Below are positions 1 to 8,200 of a stretch of DNA of 46,823 nt, piece after piece. The notes under the pieces are model-generated. The model was not told where the DNA came from and searched no databases. It saw only the letters and a list, made by a program, of their open reading frames with translations. Origin of the DNA: Chloroflexota bacterium (GTDB taxonomy: Bacteria > Chloroflexota > Ktedonobacteria > Ktedonobacterales > Ktedonobacteraceae); assembly GCA_005881495.1 (NCBI GenBank), contig VBHI01000134.1:1-46823 (forward strand), in the 5' to 3' direction. A program made the translations under genes and the position numbers. The stretch's first letter is position 1. Each line of letters starts with the position of its first letter.

Positions 1-273
1 CTAGTCCTCGAAGATACTCGCGGCACGTCCCGCCGCTCGTCGGGAGGACATGCGAGCCAGACCGAGCACGTACATCGCTACGACCTGGCAACGATTTCAT
101 CTGCGCAAATACGCCAGTCCCTGCTCGGGTCGAGCCTGAGCATCTTTGTGCCGCAGCCCGATGGTCATACCCAGCAGCACGTCTTTCCCTTTCACAGCCC
201 GGCGATTGCCCGGTTTTTGCCGCTGTTCACGCGCCTGCGGGTCTTGCTCGGCGCACCGTATCGCACGCGTTGA
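1..273 (+). CDS. C-terminal end of an unknown protein (5' end outside window)
   Basis: Frame 1 is open from the first base to a TGA at 271-273, giving the last 90 residues of a protein that begins upstream. The tail is moderately hydrophobic and Arg-rich (it ends LLGAPYRTR). I recognise no family. The next gene starts 32 bases downstream on the same strand with its own ribosome site, so the two may be co-transcribed. That this frame is coding is inferred from the uninterrupted reading frame and the position of the next start. Confidence 0.5.
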   Translation, partial: LVLEDTRGTSRRSSGGHASQTEHVHRYDLATISSAQIRQSLLGSSLSIFVPQPDGHTQQHVFPFHSPAIARFLPLFTRLRVLLGAPYRTR

Positions 274-305
274 GCGAGCGTTCGACAGGATAAGAGGACT
301 CTCCT

Positions 306-824
306 ATGGCAGATGTTGAAGAGAACCGAGCCGATGAGCAACAGTGGAACGCTCGCCTGCTCAACGAGAATCACCAGCGTTCACTTGCCACCGTGTTGCG
401 GCGGGTTGAACTCGCGGTCTGGCGCCTGGAGGACCGGTTGATCCGGGAAACGCCCCCCCAGCTTGCGCTCACCCGCTTCACCGATCCACCTGATTCAGAC
501 CAGCGGACCGCACTGCTGCGTCTCGTGAAACACGTCCGTCAGGAGGTAGCGAAACTCGCTGCAGACTACTACCTGGAGGTCGCCGAGGAGAGCTTTGTGC
601 GCAGCACGATGGGAGAGTTTACACTGTTATGGTGCGACTTAGAAGACAGCCAACCGCAGAAACTGCGCAGATATGGTGCTATACACCCACAGGCGGATGA
701 CGTACTCGGTCCGCGTATCGTGCGTCTGATCGAACTGATGCTGGCCATCGATGGCGTGGCGAGTGGGAAACAGGAGACGATAAGTACGTGGCAAGATGCC
801 GGTGAAGACAGCCCAGAAGGATGA
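306..824 (+). CDS. Hypothetical protein, soluble, helical
   Basis: A 172-residue protein with no recognised domain. It is rich in charged and Leu residues through its middle (RVELAVWRLEDRLI, LVKHVRQEVAKLAADYYLEV) and probably mostly alpha-helical. There is no signal peptide or membrane segment. An AGAGGA ribosome site lies 7 bases before the ATG. It sits 68 bases before the DUF190-CBS/crcB operon on the same strand, but nothing in the sequence links their functions. The long opposite-strand reading frames here look like shadows. Confidence 0.6.
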   Translation: MADVEENRADEQQWNARLLNENHQRSLATVLRRVELAVWRLEDRLIRETPPQLALTRFTDPPDSDQRTALLRLVKHVRQEVAKLAADYYLEVAEESFVRSTMGEFTLLWCDLEDSQPQKLRRYGAIHPQADDVLGPRIVRLIELMLAIDGVASGKQETISTWQDAGEDSPEG

Positions 825-892
825 GGATGGTGGGAGGGCATACGGTGTGCTATGCTTAAGAGAAAGCACCAGAAGATGAGGAGGTATCAATA

Positions 893-2182
893 ATGAGCTT
901 GTTACGCCAGGGCAAGGCGCAGGTCTTGACCATCTATCTCGGCGAATCCGATCAGTGGCAGGGGACGCCGCTCTACGTTGCCATCGTCCAGTTCCTGCGC
1001 GAGCAGGGATGCGCGGGAGCTACCGTGACGCGAGCGGTAGTGGGCTTCGGTGCTGGAACACGCTTGCATGAAAGCGGAGGCTGGCAGTTAGCCTCTGATG
1101 CGCCAGTCGTCATCCAGGTAGTGGACCAACCGGATCGATTGCGCCGCCTGCTGCCGCACCTGCAGGAGATGCTCAGCGGCGGCCTGATGATGCTGCACGA
1201 GATTGAAGTGCTCAAGTATAGCCATGCTCGTCAGCGGGGACTGTCTTCTAAGCTACTCGTAGGACAGGTCATGGAAACCGCAATCTCAACAGCTTCGCTC
1301 GATACGCCTGTTCCCGTCGTGGTCAACCTCCTGCTTGCAGCCCCATTTCGTGCGCTTCCAGTCATCGATGGCCAGCAACGGCTCCAGGGCATTATTAGCA
1401 CAGGAGACCTGATCAACGCAGGATTCTTACCGATGCGTCGGGGCTTAGTGCAAACGGCGCTGGAACTAGATGATCTCACCGCTGAAGCCATAGAATCGCC
1501 ACTGGAACACGCGCGACAGAGCACACGTACCGCCCAGGATATTATGAATCGGCAGGTACGTAGCGTGACACCAGACATATCCATCCGCGAAACTGCCCAG
1601 ATCATGCTCGAAACGGGCTTACGGCGCCTTCCAGTCACCACGACTGATGGCAAGCTGGTCGGGATGGTAACGAGAACAGACCTGCTGCAGGCTACTCTCA
1701 GCAGCCCACTCATGAGCCCCCAGGCGAATAGCGTCACACAACCCTTGCAGCGCACTGCGCCACTCACCGATAGACCTCCACAGCTGCAGCCTGTCTCGAA
1801 CTACCTTAATCGTGACGTAGTAACAGTCCGTGAACAGGCACCAATTGCTGAGGTGATCGATGCATTGATCACCTCACCGCTGCTCTCACGTTTGCAGGAG
1901 GAGGCTCGTCCTGGCCTGCTCAGTACATTAACGAGCTGGGCGCGTGGGAAGCCAGGGCGGTTGCCCAGCAGTACACTGCAAACGTCTCCCGGGAAGGCGA
2001 GAGTGGCCGCTGATCTCATGAATCGCGATGTGGTGACCGTGAGCGAGATGACATCAGTGCAGAAAACCATTGAACGTATGATGACCATGGGCCGGAAGGT
2101 GGTGCCAGTCGTTGATGTCCAGGGGCGTCTTGTCGGAGTGGTGGGGCGCTCAGACTTACTGCGTATGTTCCTGGAGGAATAG
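893..2182 (+). CDS. DUF190 (PII-like) plus CBS-domain protein, third CBS incomplete
   Basis: The 429-residue protein opens with a DUF190 domain (about 1-110; LTIYLGESDQWQGTPLY, then GFGAGTRLHESG), a PII-like fold. CBS-type repeats follow at about 125-185, 215-270 and 372-428 (the last two have VTP/VTV start motifs and GMVTRTDLL or GVVGRSDLL ends). CBS pairs usually bind adenine nucleotides, so a sensory or regulatory role is likely. A further CBS start (NYLNRDVVTVREQAPIAEV, about 302) runs straight from ALITSPL into LLSRLQEEARPG. The usual second beta-strand/helix block is absent, as if about 25 residues were lost in frame. It heads a same-strand cluster with a second DUF190 gene and two crcB genes, 6 bases before the next start. 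A GAGGAGG-type ribosome site precedes the ATG. Confidence 0.85.
   Translation: MSLLRQGKAQVLTIYLGESDQWQGTPLYVAIVQFLREQGCAGATVTRAVVGFGAGTRLHESGGWQLASDAPVVIQVVDQPDRLRRLLPHLQEMLSGGLMMLHEIEVLKYSHARQRGLSSKLLVGQVMETAISTASLDTPVPVVVNLLLAAPFRALPVIDGQQRLQGIISTGDLINAGFLPMRRGLVQTALELDDLTAEAIESPLEHARQSTRTAQDIMNRQVRSVTPDISIRETAQIMLETGLRRLPVTTTDGKLVGMVTRTDLLQATLSSPLMSPQANSVTQPLQRTAPLTDRPPQLQPVSNYLNRDVVTVREQAPIAEVIDALITSPLLSRLQEEARPGLLSTLTSWARGKPGRLPSSTLQTSPGKARVAADLMNRDVVTVSEMTSVQKTIERMMTMGRKVVPVVDVQGRLVGVVGRSDLLRMFLEE
1850..1875. repeat. Perfect 9-bp inverted repeat inside the DUF190-CBS gene
   Basis: GAGGTGATC at 1850-1858 is the exact reverse complement of GATCACCTC at 1867-1875, with an 8-base loop. It lies in coding sequence immediately before the point (about 1880) where the third CBS domain appears to lose its middle. 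Confidence 0.7.
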
Positions 2183-2188
2183 AGAAAG

Positions 2189-2536
2189 ATGAACACGATA
2201 CAACAACTGCCCAGGAAGGGCAAATGGCTTCGCATCTTCATAGGTGAAGCCCAGCAAGGGCAAGATAAGCCACTCTATCGTGCCATTGTGGAGCTTGCCC
2301 AGCAGCAAGGCATAGCAGGGGCGACGGTGTTCCGCGGCATCGAGGGCTTTGGTCCAGCGCATCGCCTCTCGACTGACCGTCTGCCTGATATAGCAGATAA
2401 CTTACCTGTAATCGTGGATATTGTGGAGAGCGAAGAACGCATAGAGATGTTGCTCCCTCTGTTAGATCGGCTCATAAAGTGGGGTATGATTACGGTCACT
2501 CCTGTTGAGATCGTCTACGGCTGGAGGAGCCCATGA
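2189..2536 (+). CDS. DUF190 family PII-like protein
   Basis: The 115-residue protein is a single DUF190 domain (KWLRIFIGEAQQGQDKPLY, then GATVFRGIEGFGPAHRLST) and resembles the N-terminal part of the preceding gene product, so the two are probably paralogues by domain duplication. DUF190 genes are often found next to crcB fluoride channel genes, and here the stop overlaps the crcB start by four bases (2533-2536), indicating translational coupling. A regulatory role for the channels is plausible from context but not shown by the sequence. Confidence 0.88.
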   Translation: MNTIQQLPRKGKWLRIFIGEAQQGQDKPLYRAIVELAQQQGIAGATVFRGIEGFGPAHRLSTDRLPDIADNLPVIVDIVESEERIEMLLPLLDRLIKWGMITVTPVEIVYGWRSP

Positions 2537-2919
2537 ACTTATTGTCGTTCGTTCAGATAGGTAGCATAGGAGTAGCTGGGGCCCTGGGTGCCTTGGCCCG
2601 TTACACCGTGGGGCGTTTCATTGCTGAACGGTTCGGCTCGCAGTTCCCCCTGGGCACATTGCTTATCAACGTCTCAGGAGCATTCGTCATCGGTCTACTT
2701 TTTGCGCTTGCTGAGCACAGAATAATCACCCCTACTCTTCAAATTGTGCTTGCGACTGGCTTTGTTGGCGGGTATACCACCTTCAGCACCATGAGTTGGG
2801 AAGGTGTCCAATTGGTGCGTGGAGGCAGTACACGGCTGAGCTTGCTCTACTTCGGCGGGAATATTGTGCTCGGTTTGCTTGCTGCCGCTGTAGGCCTGAT
2901 AGTGGGAGTATGGCTATGA
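2533..2919 (+). CDS. crcB: CrcB/Fluc family fluoride channel, subunit 1
   Basis: The 128-residue, four-helix membrane protein carries the family signatures GALGALARYTVGRF near the N terminus, the pore Asn region LLINVSGAF, and GFVGGYTTFSTMSWE. CrcB/Fluc proteins export fluoride as dual-topology dimers. When two crcB genes are adjacent, as here, the two products commonly form a heterodimer of opposite orientation. It overlaps the DUF190 gene upstream and the second crcB downstream by four bases each. No fluoride riboswitch was recognised ahead of the cluster. Confidence 0.93.
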   Translation: MNLLSFVQIGSIGVAGALGALARYTVGRFIAERFGSQFPLGTLLINVSGAFVIGLLFALAEHRIITPTLQIVLATGFVGGYTTFSTMSWEGVQLVRGGSTRLSLLYFGGNIVLGLLAAAVGLIVGVWL

Positions 2920-3473
2920 GGTCATCTGCTCTTTCTACGCGTCGTCGTTTCATGATAGTGCTGTGTGGCGGCTTCCTTGGAGCAATGGCACGCTATCTGC
3001 TCAGCGGCGCAATTCAAGCGGAACTCGGGAAAGGCTGGCCGTATGATATCCTGTTCATCAATCTCACCGGTGCTCTCTTGCTGGCCTTTGTGACACCATT
3101 GGCCGATGCCACTCTTTTTATAGGGCCAACGCGCCGCTTGTTTCTCACCGTAGGGTTTTTAGGCGCGTATACGACGTTCAGCAGTTTAGAGCTTGGGGAT
3201 GTGTTGTTTTTTTCGGTAGATCGATGGATTGCTGCCATCATGTATATGGTCGTAAGCGTCATGGGGGGAGTACTCGCTGTATTGCTCGGGAACTGGTTGG
3301 GACAGTGGTGCATAAGCAAGACATCGCGTTCCACCCAACGTTCGAAGACAACACGTCAGTTGACAGGCATGCTCTCTGGGCTCCCATCTGACGAGGCAAG
3401 AGATGACACCTCTCTCGACATGCAGGATGATCTGCCGCTGCTGGAGAGAAGGGATGAGCGTGAGGGGAGATAA
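2916..3473 (+). CDS. crcB: CrcB/Fluc family fluoride channel, subunit 2, with long C-terminal tail
   Basis: The 185-residue protein carries the same signatures as its neighbour (GGFLGAMARYLLSG, FINLTGALLL, GFLGAYTTFSSLELG). The ATG at 2916 is chosen because it overlaps the previous TGA (ATGA) and has GGGAG eight bases upstream; an ATG at 2910 is too close to that site. Residues after about 128 form a hydrophilic, charged tail of roughly 55 residues (SKTSRSTQRSKTTRQ, ending ERRDEREGR) that the first subunit lacks. The tail could be cytoplasmic and mark fixed topology; its function is unknown. Confidence 0.9.
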   Translation: MRSSALSTRRRFMIVLCGGFLGAMARYLLSGAIQAELGKGWPYDILFINLTGALLLAFVTPLADATLFIGPTRRLFLTVGFLGAYTTFSSLELGDVLFFSVDRWIAAIMYMVVSVMGGVLAVLLGNWLGQWCISKTSRSTQRSKTTRQLTGMLSGLPSDEARDDTSLDMQDDLPLLERRDEREGR

Positions 3474-3474
3474 A

Positions 3475-3493
3475 GATGTTCTTGAAGAACATC
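3475..3493. repeat. 19-bp perfect palindrome after the crcB pair
   Basis: GATGTTCTT / AAGAACATC around a single central G, starting 1 base after the crcB2 stop. The arms are exact. It could fold as a short hairpin (8-bp stem, 3-base loop) but no T-run follows, so it is a poor intrinsic terminator and may be a protein site. The rest of 3494-3682 holds no gene I can support; a weaker palindrome-like stretch (CCTTTTCTAGAAAAAGG) lies at about 3616-3632. Confidence 0.5.
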
Positions 3494-3682
3494 GGCTGCA
3501 TTTCCTTGGCTTCAGACCCATAGGGGGATATTCGCCCGAAGCTTCAGAACTCCGCCTAAAATATACGTTATGTGGAATGGCTCGGGGCTCTTGTTCTGCC
3601 GTCTCAATTTCTTTCCTTTTCTAGAAAAAGGTACCTATCTTGTGGGAAAGGAGAGGATTTTATTCCATAAGGACATGATACA

Positions 3683-4993
3683 TTGTTGCTCTTCTTTCAC
3701 CTTCCTGTTCTTACCAGGACCTTGCTGATCTCGCTCATTGCGGGTCTGACATTGATTGGCATTATGGTTCGTCCCTGGAAGACGAACGAGGCTTTGATAG
3801 CACTTGCGGGAGCAGGACTCCTTCTCATCCTGGGCCTCGTTTCCCCTGCTGAGGCTCTCTCCACGCTGGCGCATGACTGGAACACGTTCTTTTTCTTTCT
3901 CGGTTTGATGAGCATCTCAGTACTTGCAGAGGTGGCCGGGCTTTTCGATTGGCTGGCATTTCAGGCGGCACGGCTATCGAGAAACAGTGCGCGGCGCCTC
4001 TTTTTGAACACGTTTCTGCTCGGAAGCTTGATTTCCATGATCCTCTCGAATGATGCCACGGCGCTTATCTTAACGCCGATTGTGTATAGCCTGGTTACGC
4101 GCCTCAGACTGCCTGTGCTCCCGTTTCTCTTTGCCTGCACCTTCATCGCTGATAGCGCTTCATTTCTGCTTCCAGTGAGCAACCCGATTAACATCATCAT
4201 TATGTCGCACTACCCTCTTAACCTGCTGACCTTTCTCCGCTTGCTCTCGCTCCCCTGTCTTATTGTTATCGGTATCAATCTGGGGATCTTCTTCTGGTTC
4301 TATCGAGGGCAACTCCAGGGGAAATTCGATATCAAGCGCCTCCCTTCGATAGAGGAAGCTGTGAAACATAAAGCGTATTTTCGTTATGTATGCATAGTGT
4401 TGATCCTGGTGGCCATTGCCTATGTGATCGCCTCAGCAACACAATTTCCTCTCTCACTCGTTGCACTGGGTGGTGCGCTCTTGCTGTTAGTCGCGGCATT
4501 GTTCTGGAAACAAACCACCCTCTGGGGCACAGGGAAACAGATTTCCTGGTCAATCTTCGGCTTCATCGCAGGAATGTTTATCGTCGTACAAGCAGTAGAA
4601 AGCACAGGACTCACGGAGCGATTTGGTCAGTTGCTGCTCCATCTCTCCGGGGGCACGAGTTTCGGAGCAGTGATGATAGGAACACTGGGATCGGCATTGG
4701 GAACCAACTTGATTAACAATGTGCCAATGGCAATTGTCATGAACTCCTCTTTGCAGAGCGTGCAACATGCTCCGCTAGCCGTGCAGCAGGGCTTTATCGC
4801 CGCTACGATATTCGGTTGTGATCTCGGGCCAAATCTGACAACGGTTGGCTCGCTGGCCACGATTCTCTGGTTGCTCATCCTGCGTCAGCGGAACCTGGAT
4901 GTCTCGGGATTGGATTATTTCAAGGTTGGTATCATGGTGACTCCATTTATGCTTGTTGCAGGTGCCCTGGCAATCTGGCTCCTGCTTGGTTAG
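3683..4993 (+). CDS. ArsB/SLC13-type membrane anion or ion permease
   Basis: The 436-residue protein is made almost wholly of hydrophobic helices (about 11-12) and has the layout of the ArsB/NhaD ion transporter superfamily: IMVRPWKTNEALIALAGAGL near the N terminus, NDATALILTPIVYSL, and the second-half NLINNVPMAIVMNS followed by GCDLGPNLTTVGSLATILW. These match the arsenite permease type, so oxyanion export is the best guess; substrate cannot be read from sequence. No arsR or arsC lies nearby. The TTG start at 3683 keeps the first membrane helix and has AAGGA about ten bases upstream; an ATG at 3764 would remove that helix. A universal stress protein gene follows 11 bases later. Confidence 0.82.
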   Translation: MLLFFHLPVLTRTLLISLIAGLTLIGIMVRPWKTNEALIALAGAGLLLILGLVSPAEALSTLAHDWNTFFFFLGLMSISVLAEVAGLFDWLAFQAARLSRNSARRLFLNTFLLGSLISMILSNDATALILTPIVYSLVTRLRLPVLPFLFACTFIADSASFLLPVSNPINIIIMSHYPLNLLTFLRLLSLPCLIVIGINLGIFFWFYRGQLQGKFDIKRLPSIEEAVKHKAYFRYVCIVLILVAIAYVIASATQFPLSLVALGGALLLLVAALFWKQTTLWGTGKQISWSIFGFIAGMFIVVQAVESTGLTERFGQLLLHLSGGTSFGAVMIGTLGSALGTNLINNVPMAIVMNSSLQSVQHAPLAVQQGFIAATIFGCDLGPNLTTVGSLATILWLLILRQRNLDVSGLDYFKVGIMVTPFMLVAGALAIWLLLG

Positions 4994-5004
4994 GGGGAAA
5001 GAGC

Positions 5005-5490
5005 ATGCGCGTTCTTTGTTGTTTGGATGGTATGAACATCGATCAAGTGAGCAAAGCAGTTGCTATGGTGGCAAATGCGAATGATGGTACGATAGGCCTG
5101 CTCTATGTGACTGATAGCGGACCTCACGGAGAAATTGAGCGCAAACGGGAAGGGCTACTGCGTCCTCGTCAGCCGAGTGGGCCACTGTATGAACGGATGC
5201 GGCAGGCAGAAGTTGTCGCGGCGCAAGAGATCTTGCAAGAAGGACAACGGTATCTCCCTGGCGCGGAAACACTGCATCTGGAGGGCAGGCCAGAACGGGA
5301 AATCATCAACTGCGCCGCCGCATGGAATGCAGACCTGATTGTGATCTGCCCCCGCACTCCAGGATATGGAGGACCGTCTCTCGGGCCAAAGTCCGTTGGG
5401 CATGTAGCGCGCTTTGTCCTGGATCACGCCCCATGTCCAGTGCTGCTTGTCCGTCCTTTGTCTAGCAACACCTTTCCCATTCCACCGTAG
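5005..5490 (+). CDS. Universal stress protein family, divergent
   Basis: The 161-residue protein has a Usp-like alpha/beta layout: an N-terminal strand MRVLCCLDGMN, a middle ending NADLIVICPRT, and a C-terminal strand APCPVLLVRPL. The usual ATP-binding glycine signature G-x2-G-x9-G-S/T is degraded (PRTPGYGGPSLGPKSVGH), so nucleotide binding is uncertain. It begins 11 bases after the permease gene with a strong GGGGGAAAG ribosome site and is probably its partner, perhaps a soluble regulator of the permease; that is inferred from position alone. Confidence 0.8.
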   Translation: MRVLCCLDGMNIDQVSKAVAMVANANDGTIGLLYVTDSGPHGEIERKREGLLRPRQPSGPLYERMRQAEVVAAQEILQEGQRYLPGAETLHLEGRPEREIINCAAAWNADLIVICPRTPGYGGPSLGPKSVGHVARFVLDHAPCPVLLVRPLSSNTFPIPP

Positions 5491-5606
5491 GAATTACACT
5501 TGCAGTAAATGCACATATCAGAGAATTACATCACATCTTCGTGGGTTAAGGTTCGAGTTTCGTGGCAGCTTCTTACTTCAACTACTCTTGTAGACTTGCG
5601 TACGTA

Positions 5607-6308
5607 TTAGCTCACCATATCTTCAGTGAACCAGATCCACCCTCTTGAATCCACAAAGATGCCTACGCCGATGCGGTGGAGCGTTTTGCTGGTCAGGTGA
5701 ATAAAATGCCAGCCTGTTGGTCCTTCGTTCATCATGCTCTCCTGGACATTATACACACCGCCCCAGGGTGTCGGATAAGGCCCTGCAAGGCCAATATTCT
5801 CGCCGCAATCCGTGAAGCCAGCGAAGCCTTCATTAGCAATGCGCGTGCATTGGTTGAGTCCGTCGGGACAGGTATGGCTGAAGCCGCAGTGTGTCATATT
5901 CCAACTGTGCAAGCGTGCCCCGCCTGCCAGGGTAGTATTCCAGATGAAAGGGTAGAGTCCACGGACGGCGCGATCGTGATTGATCAATGCAAAAAGCTGT
6001 TGCGTCAGTTGGATCTCCTCACCTGTCAGAGGAGGCGGGGGACCGTAGGGTGCAGGCCCTGAACCTGAACCAGGAATGTTCGAAGGGGGAGCAAGAGAAG
6101 GGATTGTTGATGCTCGGGGTGTAGGGGTTGTGACGTGTGTGAGGATCGATAATTGAGGTGTCGGTGTTGGCCTTTGTTCTTGCACTATATGTACGCTATC
6201 GCTTATTAATGGCTGTGATGGAGTCAACTGGGCATTTTGTTGATAGCCACAGCTAGTGAGAAAAACCATCACGAGTAGCCCTGTAAGATAGCGGATTTTC
6301 CTGTTCAC
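5607..6308 (-). CDS. CAP/SCP-domain lipoprotein
   Basis: The protein begins with a short basic region and hydrophobic helix ending in a lipobox (FLTSC, then GYQQ), so it should be lipid-anchored. A Pro/Thr-rich linker (TPTPQLSILTHV, GSGSGPAPYGPPPPL) leads to a CAP (SCP/PR-1, YkwD-like) domain: LFALINHDRAVRGL, LHSWNMTHCGFSH, CGENIGLAG, and a C-terminal IGVGIFVDSRGWIWFTEDM. CAP proteins are secreted and of mixed or unknown activity. Four cysteines in the domain may form disulfides. The frame extends upstream, but a GTG at 6308 is preferred: AGGAGG lies 12 bases upstream and it places the signal sequence at the N terminus. The gene converges with the Usp gene; 5491-5606 shows nothing clear. Confidence 0.82.
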   Translation of the reverse strand: MNRKIRYLTGLLVMVFLTSCGYQQNAQLTPSQPLISDSVHIVQEQRPTPTPQLSILTHVTTPTPRASTIPSLAPPSNIPGSGSGPAPYGPPPPLTGEEIQLTQQLFALINHDRAVRGLYPFIWNTTLAGGARLHSWNMTHCGFSHTCPDGLNQCTRIANEGFAGFTDCGENIGLAGPYPTPWGGVYNVQESMMNEGPTGWHFIHLTSKTLHRIGVGIFVDSRGWIWFTEDMVS

Positions 6309-6507
6309 CAGAATACGAATCCTCCTACATACAATAGAGATGTTACTTCTATAGCAGTGTAACATACAAGAATATCGCATAGGCCAGGAGCGCTGATGCA
6401 TGGTACTTTTGGGAAAGCGAAGAAGTGTAGAAGAGCTGTGAAATGTGGATGTTCTGCGTCTTACTGTATGCTCGCAACAATGTCGTAGCCATGTAATGGA
6501 GAAGGTG

Positions 6508-7443
6508 TTAAAAGCGGCAAGTCATCACAATGGCGCTCATGTCGTCTGGTTTTGATCGTAGGGTAATATTACGTTCTTCTTGGGAGCGACGAATAGATTG
6601 TTCGATAAGTAAGCGTGCGGCCGTAGTGCGTGCTCCCGTCTTCAAGATATCTTCGATCTCTTTTTCAATCAAATTATCGTGGATGCCATCTGTACAGAGT
6701 AGAACGCGGTCACCCGGGTAGATAGTGACCTGGTCAAGATGAATAGATGGCGGCTGCGGACCACCCAAAGCCTGGGTAATGCCACCACGCAAGCGGAAGT
6801 AACTATATTCCGTATCCGATAACTGATCAGCCCGCATGGCCTGGTCGATACGGAGCGCGTCCGACTGATTGATGATCTGGTTTTCTACCAGTTTTGCCAG
6901 CAAACCGTCGTCACTAGTGAGGCGCTTCAGCGTCTCATTCGCTCGTAATAAGTAGATGCGGCTATCACCAACATGGGCAAAGATCATTGTGTAGCCTTTT
7001 AATTTGGGTTGGCGACAAAGCGCAGCTATGGCAACAGTAGTCGCCAGGTCACTTGTTCCGGCGCGTTCTGCTCCTTCAGTGCGAACCTGTTCATCCGCTT
7101 CTATGATGAGTTGTTCAAGAATATTGCAAAGATCGACTTCGCTGCACTCCTCAAGAAAACCTTGTACTCTGCGCCCTTTTTGTACTTGTTGGAGAAAACG
7201 TTTCCAACTTTTACGTGTCGATCGCGCGGCAGTTTGTGAGGCAATTTCGCCCGCCGCGCTTCCCCCGACTCCATCAAAAACCGCAGCTAAACCACTTTGT
7301 TCATCTGTGAGGATGCTATCCTCGTTGCGGTCAGGGTGCCTTTCACAAGCCACCGAATGCCGGGCAAAGGTGAAAGGTGTCAATTCGGAGGCACCCCCTC
7401 CAATAGAGATTCGATTAAGTCGACTGATTTTTTGTTGCGACAT
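6508..7443 (-). CDS. PP2C (PPM) family serine/threonine protein phosphatase
   Basis: The 311-residue cytosolic protein has the PPM motifs in order: RNEDSILTD, AVFDGVGGSAAGEIAS, FAHVGDSRIYLL, GGITQALGG, and RVLLCTDGIHDNL, with the C-terminal PDDMSAIVM. The metal-binding Asp residues in DGVGG, TDG and DD are all present, so an active Mn/Mg phosphatase is expected. Bacterial members reverse Ser/Thr kinase phosphorylation; no such kinase is in this window. An AGGAG lies about 12 bases before the ATG. Between this gene and the divergent Usp gene (7444-7729) only AT-rich, promoter-like DNA is seen. Confidence 0.92.
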   Translation of the reverse strand: MSQQKISRLNRISIGGGASELTPFTFARHSVACERHPDRNEDSILTDEQSGLAAVFDGVGGSAAGEIASQTAARSTRKSWKRFLQQVQKGRRVQGFLEECSEVDLCNILEQLIIEADEQVRTEGAERAGTSDLATTVAIAALCRQPKLKGYTMIFAHVGDSRIYLLRANETLKRLTSDDGLLAKLVENQIINQSDALRIDQAMRADQLSDTEYSYFRLRGGITQALGGPQPPSIHLDQVTIYPGDRVLLCTDGIHDNLIEKEIEDILKTGARTTAARLLIEQSIRRSQEERNITLRSKPDDMSAIVMTCRF

Positions 7444-7729
7444 CCTTGTCGAGTGCTCCTTGCGAAATCCGCTACCACACGCCTTAGTATTTGAATTAAT
7501 GTGATCCGAACGAATTTATGGGATTATTGTGTGCAAGTATATCAGATATGAAGGGGAAAAGAAAAGGGATAAAACGTTGAGAGCCTGATAAAACTGAAGA
7601 AAATGTGCAATGTTGCCATTGAAAGCTCTTGAAGACTAGACGACAATCTCATAAGTAGGGTAGACTGTTCGTAGTGAGAAGTGAAACGTCTTTCTAACAA
7701 AGAAAGTATTTTTGGAAAGGGGCCTGCCC

Positions 7730-8191
7730 GTGATTCACCATGTTCTTGTTCCAACTGATGGCTCAGAAAATGCTGAACGTGCCGTGCGTTTCAGCGCTCA
7801 AGTGGCAGACCGCCGCCAACAGGCAGAGGTGACAGTTGTCTTTGTGCACCTGCTGGTATCGCCACCGTCGAGTGTTGGGATGCAAACGCCTGCTCCGGAA
7901 CAACATCTCCATGACCTCAGTAACGAGGAGCGAGCGCGTGCCCAAGAAATAGTTGACCGGGCGGTAGAAGAAGTACGCGGCCTCGTAACATCGCCAGATG
8001 TCACCGTCACCGGGCGCGTCGTTATCGATAGCCAGATTGATGAGGGCATATTGCGAGTCGCCGAGGAGACCAATGCCGATATCATCGTTGTTGGGACTCG
8101 CGGCCTAAGCCCGCTCAGGGGAGCCATTATGGGGAGCGTCAGCCATTCTCTAATCGAGAAAGCCCGTTGCCCGGTATTGGTCGTCAAGTAG
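7730..8191 (+). CDS. Universal stress protein (UspA family, ATP-binding type)
   Basis: The 153-residue protein starts VIHHVLVPTDGSENAERAV and contains the complete ATP-binding signature G-x2-G-x9-G-S (GTRGLSPLRGAIMGS), then HSLIEKARCPVLVVK at the C terminus. It is therefore a nucleotide-binding Usp, unlike the divergent copy at 5005. GTG at 7730 is chosen over an upstream TTG because GGAAAGGGG sits seven bases before it and the Usp fold begins there. It converges with the amidotransferase gene with only nine bases between stops. Confidence 0.9.
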   Translation: MIHHVLVPTDGSENAERAVRFSAQVADRRQQAEVTVVFVHLLVSPPSSVGMQTPAPEQHLHDLSNEERARAQEIVDRAVEEVRGLVTSPDVTVTGRVVIDSQIDEGILRVAEETNADIIVVGTRGLSPLRGAIMGSVSHSLIEKARCPVLVVK

Positions 8192-8200
8192 CCTGGGCCA

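Noticed and set aside
825..892. Possible fluoride riboswitch before the crcB cluster (GGATGGTGGGAGGG)
   Set aside because: It lacks the GGNGATGG...CTGATG pseudoknot arrangement of the fluoride class, and the cluster's first gene is a CBS protein 68 bases downstream. I see only a superficial match.
1231..2241. Long minus-strand reading frames opposite the DUF190-CBS gene
   Set aside because: They are complements of conserved coding sequence, show no protein-like domains, and have no ribosome site.
3403..3624. Small gene after crcB2
   Set aside because: It overlaps the crcB2 end, has no ribosome site, and the protein has no family; better read as non-coding.
5545..5560. GGTTCGAGTTT as a tRNA T-loop
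   Set aside because: There is no acceptor stem, anticodon arm or D-loop around it.
7004..7504. Plus-strand frame of about 166 residues opposite the PP2C gene
   Set aside because: It covers the conserved PP2C motifs on the other strand and is a shadow.
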